Assembly (NCBI RefSeq): GCF_000211815.1
Contig: NZ_GL890948.1
Span: 35,727-99,726 of the forward strand
Direction: 5' to 3'
DNA from: Moorena producens 3L
GTDB taxonomy: Bacteria; Cyanobacteriota; Cyanobacteriia; Cyanobacteriales; Coleofasciculaceae
DNA: 64,000 nucleotides
The notes beneath the pieces are model-generated. The model saw nothing but the letters and a program-made list of their open reading frames with translations. It had not been told where the DNA came from and searched no databases. Below are positions 1 through 8,317 of the stretch, piece by piece; within the stretch, counting starts at the first letter, position 1, and every line of letters starts with the position of its first letter. The position numbers were made by a program, and so were the translations under genes.

Positions 1-401
1 AGCCATCCCTGTGGGCGTCTACGGTTAAGGAATCGAGGTTTTCTGTAGCGGGTGTGGCGATTGCGCCTTCCGCTTCTTACAGCTCTTCTAGACTCTAGTT
101 TTTTCTTGATTAATCCTCCTCTGTGTTCTAATTCCATCCCCCAAATAACTTGATCATTTTGGACTAAGGCAAATCCAGTTACCTTGCTGCCAGGATCGAT
201 CTTGATTTGACAGGGTGAGATAGTTGGATCATCGTTCGCGCAGCGTCGGCTTTGCCGAATCCCTGTTTTTAGGATGATTGTGAATGGATACATCCTAAAG
301 ACCGCCGCTTTACCTTTTTTCAATAATCGGCGTGCTTTCTTTGGCGAAATGGGATTTAGTGGTCGTTTGTTCGTGTCAATGATAAATACGTAATTTTGCA
401 T
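1..401 (-). CDS. iscB: IscB-like RNA-guided nuclease, N-terminal part (runs off the window)
   Basis: The reading frame starts at the ATG ending at 401 and stays open to base 1, giving about 133 residues. The start MQNYVFIIDTNRKPLNPISP and the following ARRLLKKGKAAVFR match the PLMP-type N-terminus of IscB proteins. IDPGSKVTGFAL is the RuvC-I motif with its aspartate, and the arginine-rich stretch with SGRRNRHTRYRKPRF is the RRXRR bridge helix. The HNH domain and later RuvC motifs would lie outside the window. IscB is an ancestor-like relative of Cas9, guided by an omega RNA encoded just upstream. Between the PLMP segment and RuvC-I there is an in-frame insert (IRQSRRCAND) that matches the genome's interspersed repeat core, so activity may be affected. 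Confidence 0.85.
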   Translation of the reverse strand, partial: MQNYVFIIDTNKRPLNPISPKKARRLLKKGKAAVFRMYPFTIILKTGIRQSRRCANDDPTISPCQIKIDPGSKVTGFALVQNDQVIWGMELEHRGGLIKKKLESRRAVRSGRRNRHTRYRKPRFLNRRRPQGW

Positions 402-650
402 TTTTAGTGCGTCTCAAGTCGGTTATGTGTTCCAAGTGCTTCGCACACGCTTGCGCGAACGGCAATGTTGAAATGGCTTGTTAGGCTAACCACACATTTT
501 GCCTTCACTTTAATGATTAGCGACAGAGCCAGGAACTGGAGGTCATTCCTAGGTGTCATAACCAAATCAACGTAGGACTCAATCCTTAGCCTGCATCCTA
601 GTTGGCAATTCCAGGAGTTACCGGGAATTACCAAGGCTTAAACTAGGAGT
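402..650 (-). ncRNA. Candidate HEARO / omega RNA upstream of iscB
   Basis: IscB genes are preceded by a structured non-coding RNA (HEARO, the omega RNA). This stretch lies directly 5' of the iscB start on the same strand, has no convincing gene and shows several short inverted repeats, for example GGAATGACCTCCAGTTCC around 536-553 and AATTCCCGG/CCTGGAATT around 606-640. It also carries a GTTCGCGCAAGCG repeat core near 450. Position and pairing potential support the call; I could not score it against the covariance model, and the 5' end is a guess. Confidence 0.5.
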
Positions 651-718
651 ATTGACCCTAATTCAGATGTATTGTAAAACTTAAGTGACATATTTGACTA
701 GATTGATCAACTCCCTAG

Positions 719-850
719 TCCAGGGGAAACGCATCTTATTTTTGTACATGCTGGCGGGGTCAGGATTTCAGCGATCGAGTTCTGTTTGAAATCAATTGAT
801 TAAATCCTTACTGGATAAGGGTTTTGCAATTTAGATGCGTTTGCCCTAGT
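719..850. repeat. Short inverted-repeat element, copy 1 (right of iscB, left of lectin gene)
   Basis: The ends GGGGAAACGCATCTTA (723-738) and TAGATGCGTTTGCCCT (832-847) are imperfect inverted repeats around about 95 bases with no gene. A related pair bounds 1735-1892, so this looks like a MITE or an internally deleted insertion sequence. CTAGT occurs at both outer edges and could be a target duplication. Confidence 0.6.
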
Positions 851-907
851 TCCTTTTGTCAAGCGTGATTGAGATGCTCTTACCCTGAGCTATAAACCTG
901 GCTGACC

Positions 908-1453
908 CTAGAAGATATTCTGGTATTCGTTCCAACCGTTTGAAATAACCTTCTCCGCACCCTGATTCTGAAAGTTATTAGGATCCGGTAGACCAATATA
1001 GCTATAGTAGGACAGTTGGCCGTTGGGCTTTAGAGCAAACAGAACTCCACAACCTCCGGAAAAAACTCTACTATATTCGTTCCAACCGTCTGAAATAACC
1101 TTCTCCGCACCCTGATTCTGAAAGTTATTAGGATCCGGTAGACCAATATAGCTATAGTAGGACAGTTGGCCGTTGGGCTTTAGAGCAAACAAAACTCCAG
1201 AACCTCCGGAAAAAACTTTACCATATTCGTTCCAACCGTTTGAAATAACCGTCTCCGCACCCTGATTCTGAAAGTTATTAGGATCCGGTAGACCACTATA
1301 GCTATAGTAGGACAGTTGACCGTTGGGCTTCAAGGCATAAAGAATGTGAAAACCAGACTTACCTTCAGTCAAAACAGGGGTCAAGGTTGTAAATAGCCCG
1401 GTCATGGTAGCGAGTACAACCAAAAACATTCGACGTCTGATGACACTTTTCAT
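908..1453 (-). CDS. Secreted tachylectin-like repeat protein
   Basis: The 181-residue product has an N-terminal signal-type segment (basic MKSVIRRR followed by a hydrophobic stretch to about residue 28). It then carries three copies of a 50-residue unit containing ALKPNGQLSYYSY, GLPDPNNFQNQGAE and GWNEY. This pattern resembles the beta-propeller blades of tachylectin-2-type sugar-binding proteins. The natural propeller has about five blades, so this protein may be incomplete or may oligomerise. The repeats are almost identical at DNA level with a 150-bp period (925, 1075, 1225), which indicates recent amplification or conversion. The gene stands alone between two short inverted-repeat elements. 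Ligand binding is inferred from the family. Confidence 0.7.
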   Translation of the reverse strand: MKSVIRRRMFLVVLATMTGLFTTLTPVLTEGKSGFHILYALKPNGQLSYYSYSGLPDPNNFQNQGAETVISNGWNEYGKVFSGGSGVLFALKPNGQLSYYSYIGLPDPNNFQNQGAEKVISDGWNEYSRVFSGGCGVLFALKPNGQLSYYSYIGLPDPNNFQNQGAEKVISNGWNEYQNIF

Positions 1454-1734
1454 TTGTTATACGCCGTTTCATGTGAATAAATGTGATTCGATTCCCTCCC
1501 AAGCTATAATTTAGAATATTTTAAATAAACACAATACTGTCATCAACAGCTGTTTAATTTATTCCACTTTATAGGGGCATCAGCAAGGGAATTGCTAAGT
1601 ATTAAACATACACATAATTGATAATAATTTAGTTAGCACAATTGAGAATAGTTTAGTTAGCAAAGTTATAAAAAATTAATAATAATTAAGAATGATTTAG
1701 AATAATTTAGACATTCTGGCTAGGCTATACAATG
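1454..1734. other. Divergent intergenic region between lectin gene and copy 2 element
   Basis: AT-rich sequence with several AATTTAG and AATAATTTAG near-repeats (1610-1715) but no supportable gene. It should hold the promoter of the lectin gene, which starts at 1453 and reads leftwards. Confidence 0.4.
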
Positions 1735-1892
1735 CCAGGGTAAGCGCATCTTGTCAACAAACTGGGGGTAGTTCTCAATAAACCCGGTGTTATTGTGCTT
1801 ATTGACAAGATATTTTATACATATAGTGTTTATGGAAATCAATAAACACTATATGTATGAATCAATCAATTAGATGTGTTTACTCTGCTGCC
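1735..1892. repeat. Short inverted-repeat element, copy 2, with a 17-bp perfect hairpin
   Basis: The ends AGGGTAAGCGCATCTTG (1737-1753) and TTAGATGTGTTTACTCT (1870-1886) resemble those of the element at 719-850. Inside are nested inverted repeats: ATCTTGTCAA (1748-1757) with TTGACAAGAT (1802-1811), and a perfect 17-bp stem at 1817-1833/1842-1858 around an 8-base loop. It lies between the lectin gene and mutS and could also act as a terminator or affect their transcription. Confidence 0.6.
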
Positions 1893-2011
1893 TAGTCTTG
1901 ATAAAAATATTGCGATATAGTAATAAACCCTTAGTGGAAATGAATCTAACAAACCGAGGGTGAGTTGGATTTACCTCTTAATATAGAGTATTGGTATTTC
2001 TAGCTTAGTAA

Positions 2012-5000
2012 ATGAGCAGATCCCCTCAAGCATCTACTCCCGAATCCAACGATAACCTTCCCAAAAGGGCAACTGAAGCAGCAAGGAAAGTTGCGCCTGA
2101 GAATACTGACCATCGGACAGTGGACCGCAGTAAGCTGACACCGATGATGCACCATTTTGCTGAACTAAAAGACCAGTATTCCCATGCTGTGCTGCTCTAC
2201 AGAGTTGGGGACTTCTATGAAACCTTCTTTCAGGATGCCAGGATAATTTCTGAAGCCCTGGAACTGGTCTTAACCAGCAAAGAAGCTGGTAAGGGAGTGG
2301 GACGGGTGCCAATGACAGGGGTTCCTCACCATGCTTTGGACCGCTACAGCACCATGCTAGTGGAAAAAGGCTATGCGATCGCAATTTGTGACCAAGTGGA
2401 AGATGCCTCAGTAGCAGCCAAAGAAGGACGTCAGGTGCGCCGGGAAGTCACCCGTGTCCTTACCCCCGGTACCTTGATGGAAGAGGAGATGCTCCATGCT
2501 CGTCGTAACAATTTCTTGGCAGCAGTAGTAATTGCTAAGAATCATTGGGGTTTAGCCTATGCAGATATTTCCACTGGGGAATTTCTGACTACTCAAGACC
2601 GAGATTTAGACCTGCTGGTTCAGGAATTGATGCGCTTGCAGCCGTCGGAGGTATTAATTCCCACCAATGCTCCCGATTTGGGGAGTATGCTACGACCTGG
2701 TCAGACCTCTGAGAGTTTACCGGATTGTTTACCAAATTCATTTTGTTATGCACTCCGTCCCCAACGACACTTTACCTTGGCAGAAGCCCGACAGCGACTG
2801 TTGGAACAGTTCAGAGTGCGATCGCTTGAAGGGTTAGGGTGTGAACATCTGCCCCTTGGTGTCCGTGCTGCTGGTGGGTTGTTGGAATATCTGAAAGATA
2901 CCCAAAAAGAAAATTATGTAGCGTTACAGATATTACGGACCTATACCATTGCTGATTATTTAATTCTCGACCACCAGACTCGTCGCAATCTCGAAATTAC
3001 TGCTACTGTCCGAGATAACACCTTTAACGGTTCCCTGCTTTGGGCTCTAGATCGAACCAGTACAGCCATGGGAGGTAGAGCATTGCGGCGCTGGCTACTC
3101 CAACCATTACTAGAGATTAAGGGAATCCGGGCGCGACATGATACCATCGCGGAATTAGTGGACAATACTGGACTGCGCCAGGACTTACAGCAGCTGCTTC
3201 GGAAAATTTATGACTTGGATCGGTTGACAGGGAAAGCAAGTTCTGGTAGAGCTAATGCCAGAGATTTAGTAGCCTTAGGGGATTCTCTGTTGAGGTTACC
3301 GGAATTAGCTGACCTAGCGGCTTATGGCTCTTCTCCCTATCTGAAAGTGATGCAGAATGTACCGCCACAATTGGAAGAGTTAGGGCACACACTGCAGGAG
3401 CATCTGGTAGAGTCACCACCCTTGCATCTGACTGAGGGAAAATTAATTCGGCCTCAGGTCAATCAGCAGTTGGATGAAATGCGTGCTCAAGCCGAGGAGG
3501 ATCAGCAGTGGATTGCTAATTTGGAAGTAACGGAGCGGGAAAAGACAGATATTCCCAAGCTGAAGGTAGGGTTTAATAAGACCTTTGGATATTACATTAG
3601 TGTACCTCGTGCTAAGACAGCTCAGGTACCAGATGATTATATTCGGAAGCAGACGTTAGTTAATGAAGAGCGCTATATAACCCCAGAGCTGAAGGAACGG
3701 GAAGCACGGATTCTCACGGCCCGGGAGGATTTGAATCGTTTAGAGTATGAAATTTTTGTGGGCTTGCGCCATGAGGTAGGGCTGGAAGCTGACAGGATTC
3801 GGGGTGTGTCTCGGGCGGTAGCAGCATTGGATGTGTTGTGTGGATTAGCAGAGGTCGCTGTTTATCAGGGATATTGTCGTCCCGATATGGATCAAAGCCG
3901 GGAAATTCGGATTATAGATGGACGGCATCCAGTGGTGGAACAGTCCTTGCCCAGTGGCTTGTTTGTCCCGAATTCCGCGTCTTTAGGTCAAAACAAGTTA
4001 AAGGTTGACGGGGAGTTGAAGGTTGACGGGGAGTTGAAGGTTGACGGGGAGTTGAAGGTTGACGGGGAGTTGAACGTTGAAGGTTCTTCTGAGTTGAACG
4101 TTGAAAATTCTAACGAGCAACCTTCTAACCAGCAACCCGATAACGAGCAACCCGATAACGAGCAACCCGATAACGAGCAACCTGCTAACCTTCAACCTTC
4201 TAACCTTCAACCTTCTAACCTTCAACCTTCTAACCTTCAACCTTCTAACCTTCAACCTTCTAACCTTCAACCTTCTAACCTTCAACCTTCTAACCTTCAA
4301 CCAAACAACCTGCAACCAAACAACCTGCAACCTGCCACCGAAACGGATATTCCTGATTTGATTATTTTGACCGGACCTAACGCCAGTGGGAAGAGTTGTT
4401 ATTTGCGTCAGGTAGGATTGATTCAGTTGATGGCACAGGTGGGAAGTTTTGTGCCAGCATCAGAAGCAAGTTTGGGGATATGCGATCGCATTTTTACCAG
4501 AGTCGGTGCGGTGGATGATTTAGCAACAGGCCAGTCTACGTTTATGGTGGAAATGAACGAGACAGCGAATATTCTCAATCATGCTACGGATAAGTCTTTA
4601 GTGTTGTTGGATGAGATTGGTCGAGGCACAGCAACCTTTGATGGTCTTTCCATCGCTTGGGCGGTCGGGGAGTATCTGGCCATGGAAATTAAGGCACGGA
4701 CGATTTTTGCCACCCATTATCATGAGTTGAATGAGTTAGCCTCGATTTTGCCCAATGTAGCTAATTATCAGGTGACCGTAAAAGAGTTAGCGAATGAAAT
4801 CATCTTTTTGCATCAGGTACAGCCAGGAGGAGCTAACCGTTCTTATGGGATTGAGGCAGGACGTTTAGCGGGTTTACCAACCTCAGTGATTAATCGGGCG
4901 AAACAGGTGATGAAGCAAATTGAGAAGCACAGTAAAATTGCCCTGGGGTTGCGCAAGGGGATTGGCAAACAATTGTCAGCTAGGAATACAACTGGCCAAA

Positions 5001-5053
5001 AGGTGACAGACCAAAGGGTGACCATCGAGCAGTTGGATATTTTTGATGATTAA
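2012..5053 (+). CDS. mutS: DNA mismatch repair protein MutS with internal repeat insertion
   Basis: MutS binds mispaired bases and uses ATP to start methyl-independent mismatch repair in the cytoplasm. The mismatch-reading loop GDFYETF is near residue 68, the core and clamp regions follow, and the ATPase carries Walker A GPNASGKS near residue 788, then DEIGRGTATFDG and ATHYHEL. At 1013 residues it is about 110-120 longer than usual for the family. The excess is a low-complexity insert at about residues 662-776, made of LKVDGE units and then LQPSN units, immediately before the ATPase core. The frame is open through the insert and conserved motifs on both sides are intact, so the protein is probably functional with a flexible linker, though this is not proven. 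It has no obvious operon partner. Confidence 0.95.
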   Translation: MSRSPQASTPESNDNLPKRATEAARKVAPENTDHRTVDRSKLTPMMHHFAELKDQYSHAVLLYRVGDFYETFFQDARIISEALELVLTSKEAGKGVGRVPMTGVPHHALDRYSTMLVEKGYAIAICDQVEDASVAAKEGRQVRREVTRVLTPGTLMEEEMLHARRNNFLAAVVIAKNHWGLAYADISTGEFLTTQDRDLDLLVQELMRLQPSEVLIPTNAPDLGSMLRPGQTSESLPDCLPNSFCYALRPQRHFTLAEARQRLLEQFRVRSLEGLGCEHLPLGVRAAGGLLEYLKDTQKENYVALQILRTYTIADYLILDHQTRRNLEITATVRDNTFNGSLLWALDRTSTAMGGRALRRWLLQPLLEIKGIRARHDTIAELVDNTGLRQDLQQLLRKIYDLDRLTGKASSGRANARDLVALGDSLLRLPELADLAAYGSSPYLKVMQNVPPQLEELGHTLQEHLVESPPLHLTEGKLIRPQVNQQLDEMRAQAEEDQQWIANLEVTEREKTDIPKLKVGFNKTFGYYISVPRAKTAQVPDDYIRKQTLVNEERYITPELKEREARILTAREDLNRLEYEIFVGLRHEVGLEADRIRGVSRAVAALDVLCGLAEVAVYQGYCRPDMDQSREIRIIDGRHPVVEQSLPSGLFVPNSASLGQNKLKVDGELKVDGELKVDGELKVDGELNVEGSSELNVENSNEQPSNQQPDNEQPDNEQPDNEQPANLQPSNLQPSNLQPSNLQPSNLQPSNLQPSNLQPSNLQPNNLQPNNLQPATETDIPDLIILTGPNASGKSCYLRQVGLIQLMAQVGSFVPASEASLGICDRIFTRVGAVDDLATGQSTFMVEMNETANILNHATDKSLVLLDEIGRGTATFDGLSIAWAVGEYLAMEIKARTIFATHYHELNELASILPNVANYQVTVKELANEIIFLHQVQPGGANRSYGIEAGRLAGLPTSVINRAKQVMKQIEKHSKIALGLRKGIGKQLSARNTTGQKVTDQRVTIEQLDIFDD
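3996..4340 (+). repeat. In-frame tandem repeats inside mutS
   Basis: An 18-bp unit (AAGGTTGACGGGGAGTTG) is repeated four times and is followed by 15-bp units of the form AACCTTCAACCTTCT, repeated about eight times, plus variants. The 15-mer is the same family as the non-coding tandem array at 54181-54320 and the insert in the helicase gene at 29569-29670. Both unit lengths are multiples of three, so copy-number changes keep the frame. Confidence 0.9.
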
Positions 5054-5234
5054 GCCACCATGGTTGTGATCTGATCAACAACTACACCGTTAACACAGCT
5101 GATCACTTAACGAGGATGGGATGAGACCTAGGAGCCGCTAAGCAAAAGCATTCCCGCCCACTGCCCTTACGGAAAAAAGATCCGATTGCATAAATTTCTG
5201 AGCTAGCCCTGATTAGTATATAGACCGATACTTT

Positions 5235-6497
5235 TTAGCTACCAGAATCTCTCAAGGGAAAATTTTGGCTCACTAATGCAAGTTGATTTCTCAACCAGGG
5301 TGTATCTACCAAGGCTCGTAGGAATATCCCACGAGCGCCGTTAATGTCTCGATCCATAGATCGACCATCAACTTTTGATCTAATTATTCGACCGCCGCCA
5401 ATGTTGACTAATTCACCTGTCCAGCTAACCGTTTTACTGGTATAAGCTTCACAGACATCTACTACTATCTTCCCAGCTTCTATTGCCTTATGCTTCAAAA
5501 ATTCCTGAAAACGATAGTGAGCAAAACTCAACATATTACGGACAGTTTTAGATCGGATTTTTCTGTTCTTTCTTTTAGACATCTGAGAGGTCTCAAAAGT
5601 TGGAAGCAGAATTACGTCAAAGTTGTCAACCAAAAACCTAGCTGTTTTGTGATGAAGTTCATTAATTAGGTTCTGAACTTTGACGATCATTCTCCTAGCC
5701 GCTTTTCTCATTCGGCGTTTCTGTCCACCACTAGATTTACTGATCTTTGATAGCAAATTGTCTAGATGTTGACATAATCGTTGGATACGAGAAAAGTCTC
5801 CATTTCCAATTTTTCCTACAGATGTCTCACTAAAGAAAGTAATAAAAGTTCTGACTCCAGGATCTAAAGCGACTACTCTACCTTGGTTTTCGGTTTTCTT
5901 TTTAGTCTCTTTATAGGGGACAACTAGGTAGTAATTCCCGTTGTTACTGGTTAGCCTACTATCGCATACCTGATCAGGAAGGCTTTCAGTGTATCCTATC
6001 TCTCCTAATTTAGTGTGATATATCCCCAAGGTCGAAACTGCTGACTTGGGTATATAGCAAGATTGAATGGGATTTTTGCGAGACCTAAACCTTACTCGCT
6101 GAATTTGAAACGTTTTCTTGTACTTTTTCTTGGCCTCCCTAACAGCGGTGCAAGCATCCTTTATCGCTATCGATTTAATTTGATAAGGGACTTCCTTGCA
6201 CCATTCGGGTAGGTCATTCAAAATGCCAGTTTTAATGGCTTTCCAGTTAGCTTTTGTTTCGCCATCCTGGAGGATTTTGATGGTTTTATTGAACACATAA
6301 CGGGACACTCCAAACCACTTACGGATAATTGCTCGCTGTTCAGGGTTTAGGAACAGATGAATCTTCTTTGATTTTTTTACCGTACTTTCTGAGTCCGTGA
6401 ACCCGGCAGGATAAGACGTGAATGATGGAGATAATATCTGCGGTAAGTTCTGATCAAAGACAACTTTCAGGTTGGTCGAGAACCAGGATTTTTCCAC
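5235..6497 (-). CDS. tnpB: TnpB, IS607-associated RNA-guided nuclease (start uncertain)
   Basis: TnpB nucleases are the ancestors of Cas12 and are guided by RNA transcribed from the element's 3' end. RuvC-I is VVALDPGVRTF, RuvC-II is VILLPTFETSQM and RuvC-III is MDRDINGARGIF, so all three acidic residues are present. The zinc-ribbon cysteines between RuvC-II and RuvC-III are missing (SKTVSWTGEL and later SKVDGRS), as in some IS607 relatives. The open frame extends upstream across tnpA, but family homology starts near VKKSKKIHLFL. The codon before it is ACG (6381-6383), where a synonymous T in tnpA would give ATG; the nearest standard start is GTG at 6495-6497, used here. The gene may therefore be poorly translated. 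Confidence 0.8.
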   Translation of the reverse strand: MEKSWFSTNLKVVFDQNLPQILSPSFTSYPAGFTDSESTVKKSKKIHLFLNPEQRAIIRKWFGVSRYVFNKTIKILQDGETKANWKAIKTGILNDLPEWCKEVPYQIKSIAIKDACTAVREAKKKYKKTFQIQRVRFRSRKNPIQSCYIPKSAVSTLGIYHTKLGEIGYTESLPDQVCDSRLTSNNGNYYLVVPYKETKKKTENQGRVVALDPGVRTFITFFSETSVGKIGNGDFSRIQRLCQHLDNLLSKISKSSGGQKRRMRKAARRMIVKVQNLINELHHKTARFLVDNFDVILLPTFETSQMSKRKNRKIRSKTVRNMLSFAHYRFQEFLKHKAIEAGKIVVDVCEAYTSKTVSWTGELVNIGGGRIIRSKVDGRSMDRDINGARGIFLRALVDTPWLRNQLALVSQNFPLRDSGS

Positions 6498-6936
6498 CGT
6501 TGAGACCGACCAAGTACTCAATGAGTTCAAACCCGAAACGGGTAAGTCGGTCTCTACAGGTAACAACAACCGTGAGCTGATCTCCAGACACGACTCGTTC
6601 CAGTATGGTTCTAAGCCCTTTCCTGTTGTAATTGAGACCGGAACCGATGTCAAAGATGATGTCTGCTTCCGGGAAGAGAGAGTGGAGGTAAGCGACTTGG
6701 CGGGCAAGATCGTCTCGCTGTTTTGTACTACTGACTCGGCAATAACAGATGGTGTAACAGCGCAATTTGTCAGACTTTGGAGCTTTTCCAAAACGGAGAA
6801 GATCTGTTGAGTCAAAGAGTCTAGTCCCTCCTGGTGTCCTTTCGCATCTGAGTGTCCCATTGTCTGCATACTTCTTTAGTGTGTTCTTGGAGAGTCCCGT
6901 AAGTTCGACCGCCTTACGGAGTGGTATTAATGCCAT
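6340..6936 (-). pseudogene. tnpA: IS607 TnpA serine recombinase interrupted by an in-frame stop
   Basis: The N-terminus (LRKAVELTGLSKNTLKKYAD) is a MerR-like helix-turn-helix. CYCRVSSTKQRDDLARQ carries the catalytic serine of the serine recombinases near residue 69, and RDRLTRFGFELIEYLV follows. Translation stops at TGA 6454-6456 after 160 residues. In the same frame, directly after the stop, the expected C-terminus continues (SELTADIISIIHVLSCRVHG then LRKYGKKIKED) to a TGA at 6340-6342. The full product would be 198 residues, the normal IS607 TnpA length. One nonsense change therefore explains the break. A truncated 160-residue product lacking the C-terminal oligomerisation helix is unlikely to be active. 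Confidence 0.85.
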
Positions 6937-6941
6937 CTCCT

Positions 6942-6976
6942 TAATCTACCATAATTTAATAGTAAGTGGTAGATTA
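6942..6976. promoter_or_regulatory. 10-bp inverted repeat upstream of IS607 tnpA
   Basis: TAATCTACCA (6942-6951) and TGGTAGATTA (6967-6976) form a perfect inverted repeat with a 15-base spacer, just upstream of the tnpA start at 6936. It may be a recombinase binding site at the element's left end or an operator; the role is inferred from position. Confidence 0.5.
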
Positions 6977-7180
6977 GTGGAGGTTTTTGTTAACTGTCAC
7001 AAGCCTTAACGAATCAATTTGGGGAGCAGCTCCGTGACTAGATACTACGCCACCTGTAACTCTTGATAGCGATAAACCTTTAGTTTCTAAAGGGTAGCAT
7101 CTTCGATTATAGCGCCATGTGATGTAGAAATTTTGTGGATTTGTTTTTTTTTTTAAGTTATTGGATGAGCGAGGCTAATC

Positions 7181-7450
7181 ATGAAAGTTAAAGACGTCTA
7201 TCAAGATGAACAAGGAAATTGGCAGATCGACTATGGAGTTGATCATCTGATGGGGCTAGCCATTAGGAATGATTTAGGACAGACACTGACCCAATTTATT
7301 ATTTCGATTCCCATGAGTTTCTTGTTTTTTATGTTTTTACTTTCCGTTTTCGATGCCTTAATTGAATTAATCCCGCAGGTAGATACCAGTATTCAACAGA
7401 TAGTTCCTCAAGAAAATGGCTCTCTTATAATGATTATAGTAAATGAGTAG
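7181..7450 (+). CDS. Small membrane protein, paralogue 1 of a tandem pair
   Basis: The 89-residue product starts MKVKDVYQDEQGNWQIDYGV and has one clear hydrophobic segment (FIISIPMSFLFFMFLLSVF, about residues 44-62). The first 45 residues are nearly identical to the protein encoded at 7731-7985, so the two come from a recent duplication. I do not recognise the family. The polar N-terminus followed by a single membrane span suggests an inner-membrane or thylakoid anchor. The C-terminal 15 residues differ from the paralogue, which indicates end erosion after duplication. Confidence 0.55.
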   Translation: MKVKDVYQDEQGNWQIDYGVDHLMGLAIRNDLGQTLTQFIISIPMSFLFFMFLLSVFDALIELIPQVDTSIQQIVPQENGSLIMIIVNE

Positions 7451-7730
7451 TTTAAATGATCGATTACCCCTTAAATAGCCAGGGATTCAATTAAATAAAA
7501 ATACCTTGTTTTGAATTGCGGAATTTTATCTATAAGCTTTGTAGGATGAGTAAGGTTCATTTAGGGTGGGCAGTGCATCAGACAGATAATGAAGCTTGCA
7601 AACCACGTTGCTAGGCACTGCCCACCCTACGATTAGTGACTTTATAAAATTATTTTTGGTTTAACTTGCGGAATATCACCTATAAGCTTTGTAGTTATTT
7701 TTATACTTTATTGAATGAGTGAGGAAACTT
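7451..7730. repeat. Spacer between the paralogues with palindromic GGGTGGGCA repeat
   Basis: The core at 7562-7630 starts TAGGGTGGGCAGTGC and ends GCACTGCCCACCCTA, a near-perfect hairpin of the GTAGGGTGGGC family seen many times in this window. The sequence TATAAGCTTTGTAG occurs on both sides (near 7531 and 7680). It is therefore part of the duplicated unit, and the hairpin was probably inserted into it. Confidence 0.7.
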
Positions 7731-7985
7731 ATGAAAGTTAAAGACGTCTATCAAGATGAACAAGGAAATTGGCAGATCGACTATGGAGTTGATCATCTGA
7801 TGGGGCTAGCCATTAGGAATTATTTAGGACAGACACTGATCGGAGTTATTATTTCGATTCCCATGAGTTTCTTGTTTTTTATGTTTTTACTTGCCGTTTT
7901 CGATGGCTTAATTGCATCAATACCGCAGGTAGATAGCAGTATTCAACAGATAGCTCCTCAAGCAACTTACCATCCTCTTCGCTAA
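7731..7985 (+). CDS. Small membrane protein, paralogue 2 of a tandem pair
   Basis: The 84-residue product is nearly identical to the protein at 7181-7450 through its membrane span (VIISIPMSFLFFMFLLAVF). I chose the ATG at 7731 because it aligns with the paralogue start; an in-frame GTG at 7719 would add four residues. The C-terminus diverges (QATYHPLR). Function is unknown. Duplication beside a mobile element suggests local rearrangement. Confidence 0.55.
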   Translation: MKVKDVYQDEQGNWQIDYGVDHLMGLAIRNYLGQTLIGVIISIPMSFLFFMFLLAVFDGLIASIPQVDSSIQQIAPQATYHPLR

Positions 7986-8317
7986 TTATTAGATAGCTCA
8001 GGAAGATGGTAAACCACTTTCCTAACTATTGCTGATCATTCAGGGCTATTTCATTCTGATTGCGCCAGTGATCTGCCCTGCTAGTATTGCACTGCTAAAG
8101 ATTTGAGCAATTGTCGGAAACTTTGACCTCAACTTGTATCATAAGCATGGCTTTTCTGATCTGGGTGAGGCTCAGCGTCTTGCTGGTTTTAGTCTTAACA
8201 CACTCAAGGAAATGATCGAACTTTAAATTCAGATCTAATTGATACGATAAGTGGAATTGCAAACTCTAACACGTATTTTTTGACATTTAAATACATTAAC
8301 AAAATTAAATTTTTCTG
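7986..8317. other. Intergenic region with a possible short gene remnant
   Basis: No intact gene is seen. The stretch 8131-8226 on the plus strand can be read as a gene-like tail (KHGFSDLGEAQRLAGFS then LNTLKEMIEL, stop), but it has no start or recognised family. It may be the end of a decayed gene. Confidence 0.3.

Larger units (their letters stand above)
5200..6980 (-). mobile_element. IS607-type insertion sequence, decaying
   Basis: A serine-recombinase gene (tnpA) followed by an overlapping tnpB on the same strand is the IS607 arrangement. The left edge should lie shortly upstream of tnpA, near the inverted repeat at 6942-6976. The right edge and the guide RNA scaffold should lie at or just beyond the tnpB stop at 5235. 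Exact ends are not resolved, because IS607 elements have no terminal inverted repeats. The tnpA stop codon and the lost tnpB start suggest the copy is no longer autonomous. Confidence 0.65.

Noticed and set aside
404..634. 76-residue frame upstream of iscB
   Set aside because: It lies where the omega RNA is expected, with no recognisable protein features.
3998..4361. Long open frames on both strands within mutS
   Set aside because: They are shadows of the tandem repeats, which stay open in several frames because the unit is a multiple of three without stops.
5060..5234. Possible terminator or tRNA after mutS
   Set aside because: GTGATC/GATCAC pairing is weak and no cloverleaf can be drawn; this may instead be the IS607 end.
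6498..6869. Extended N-terminus of the IS607 TnpB
   Set aside because: It overlaps tnpA in another frame and has no TnpB homology; the true start is near 6383-6497.
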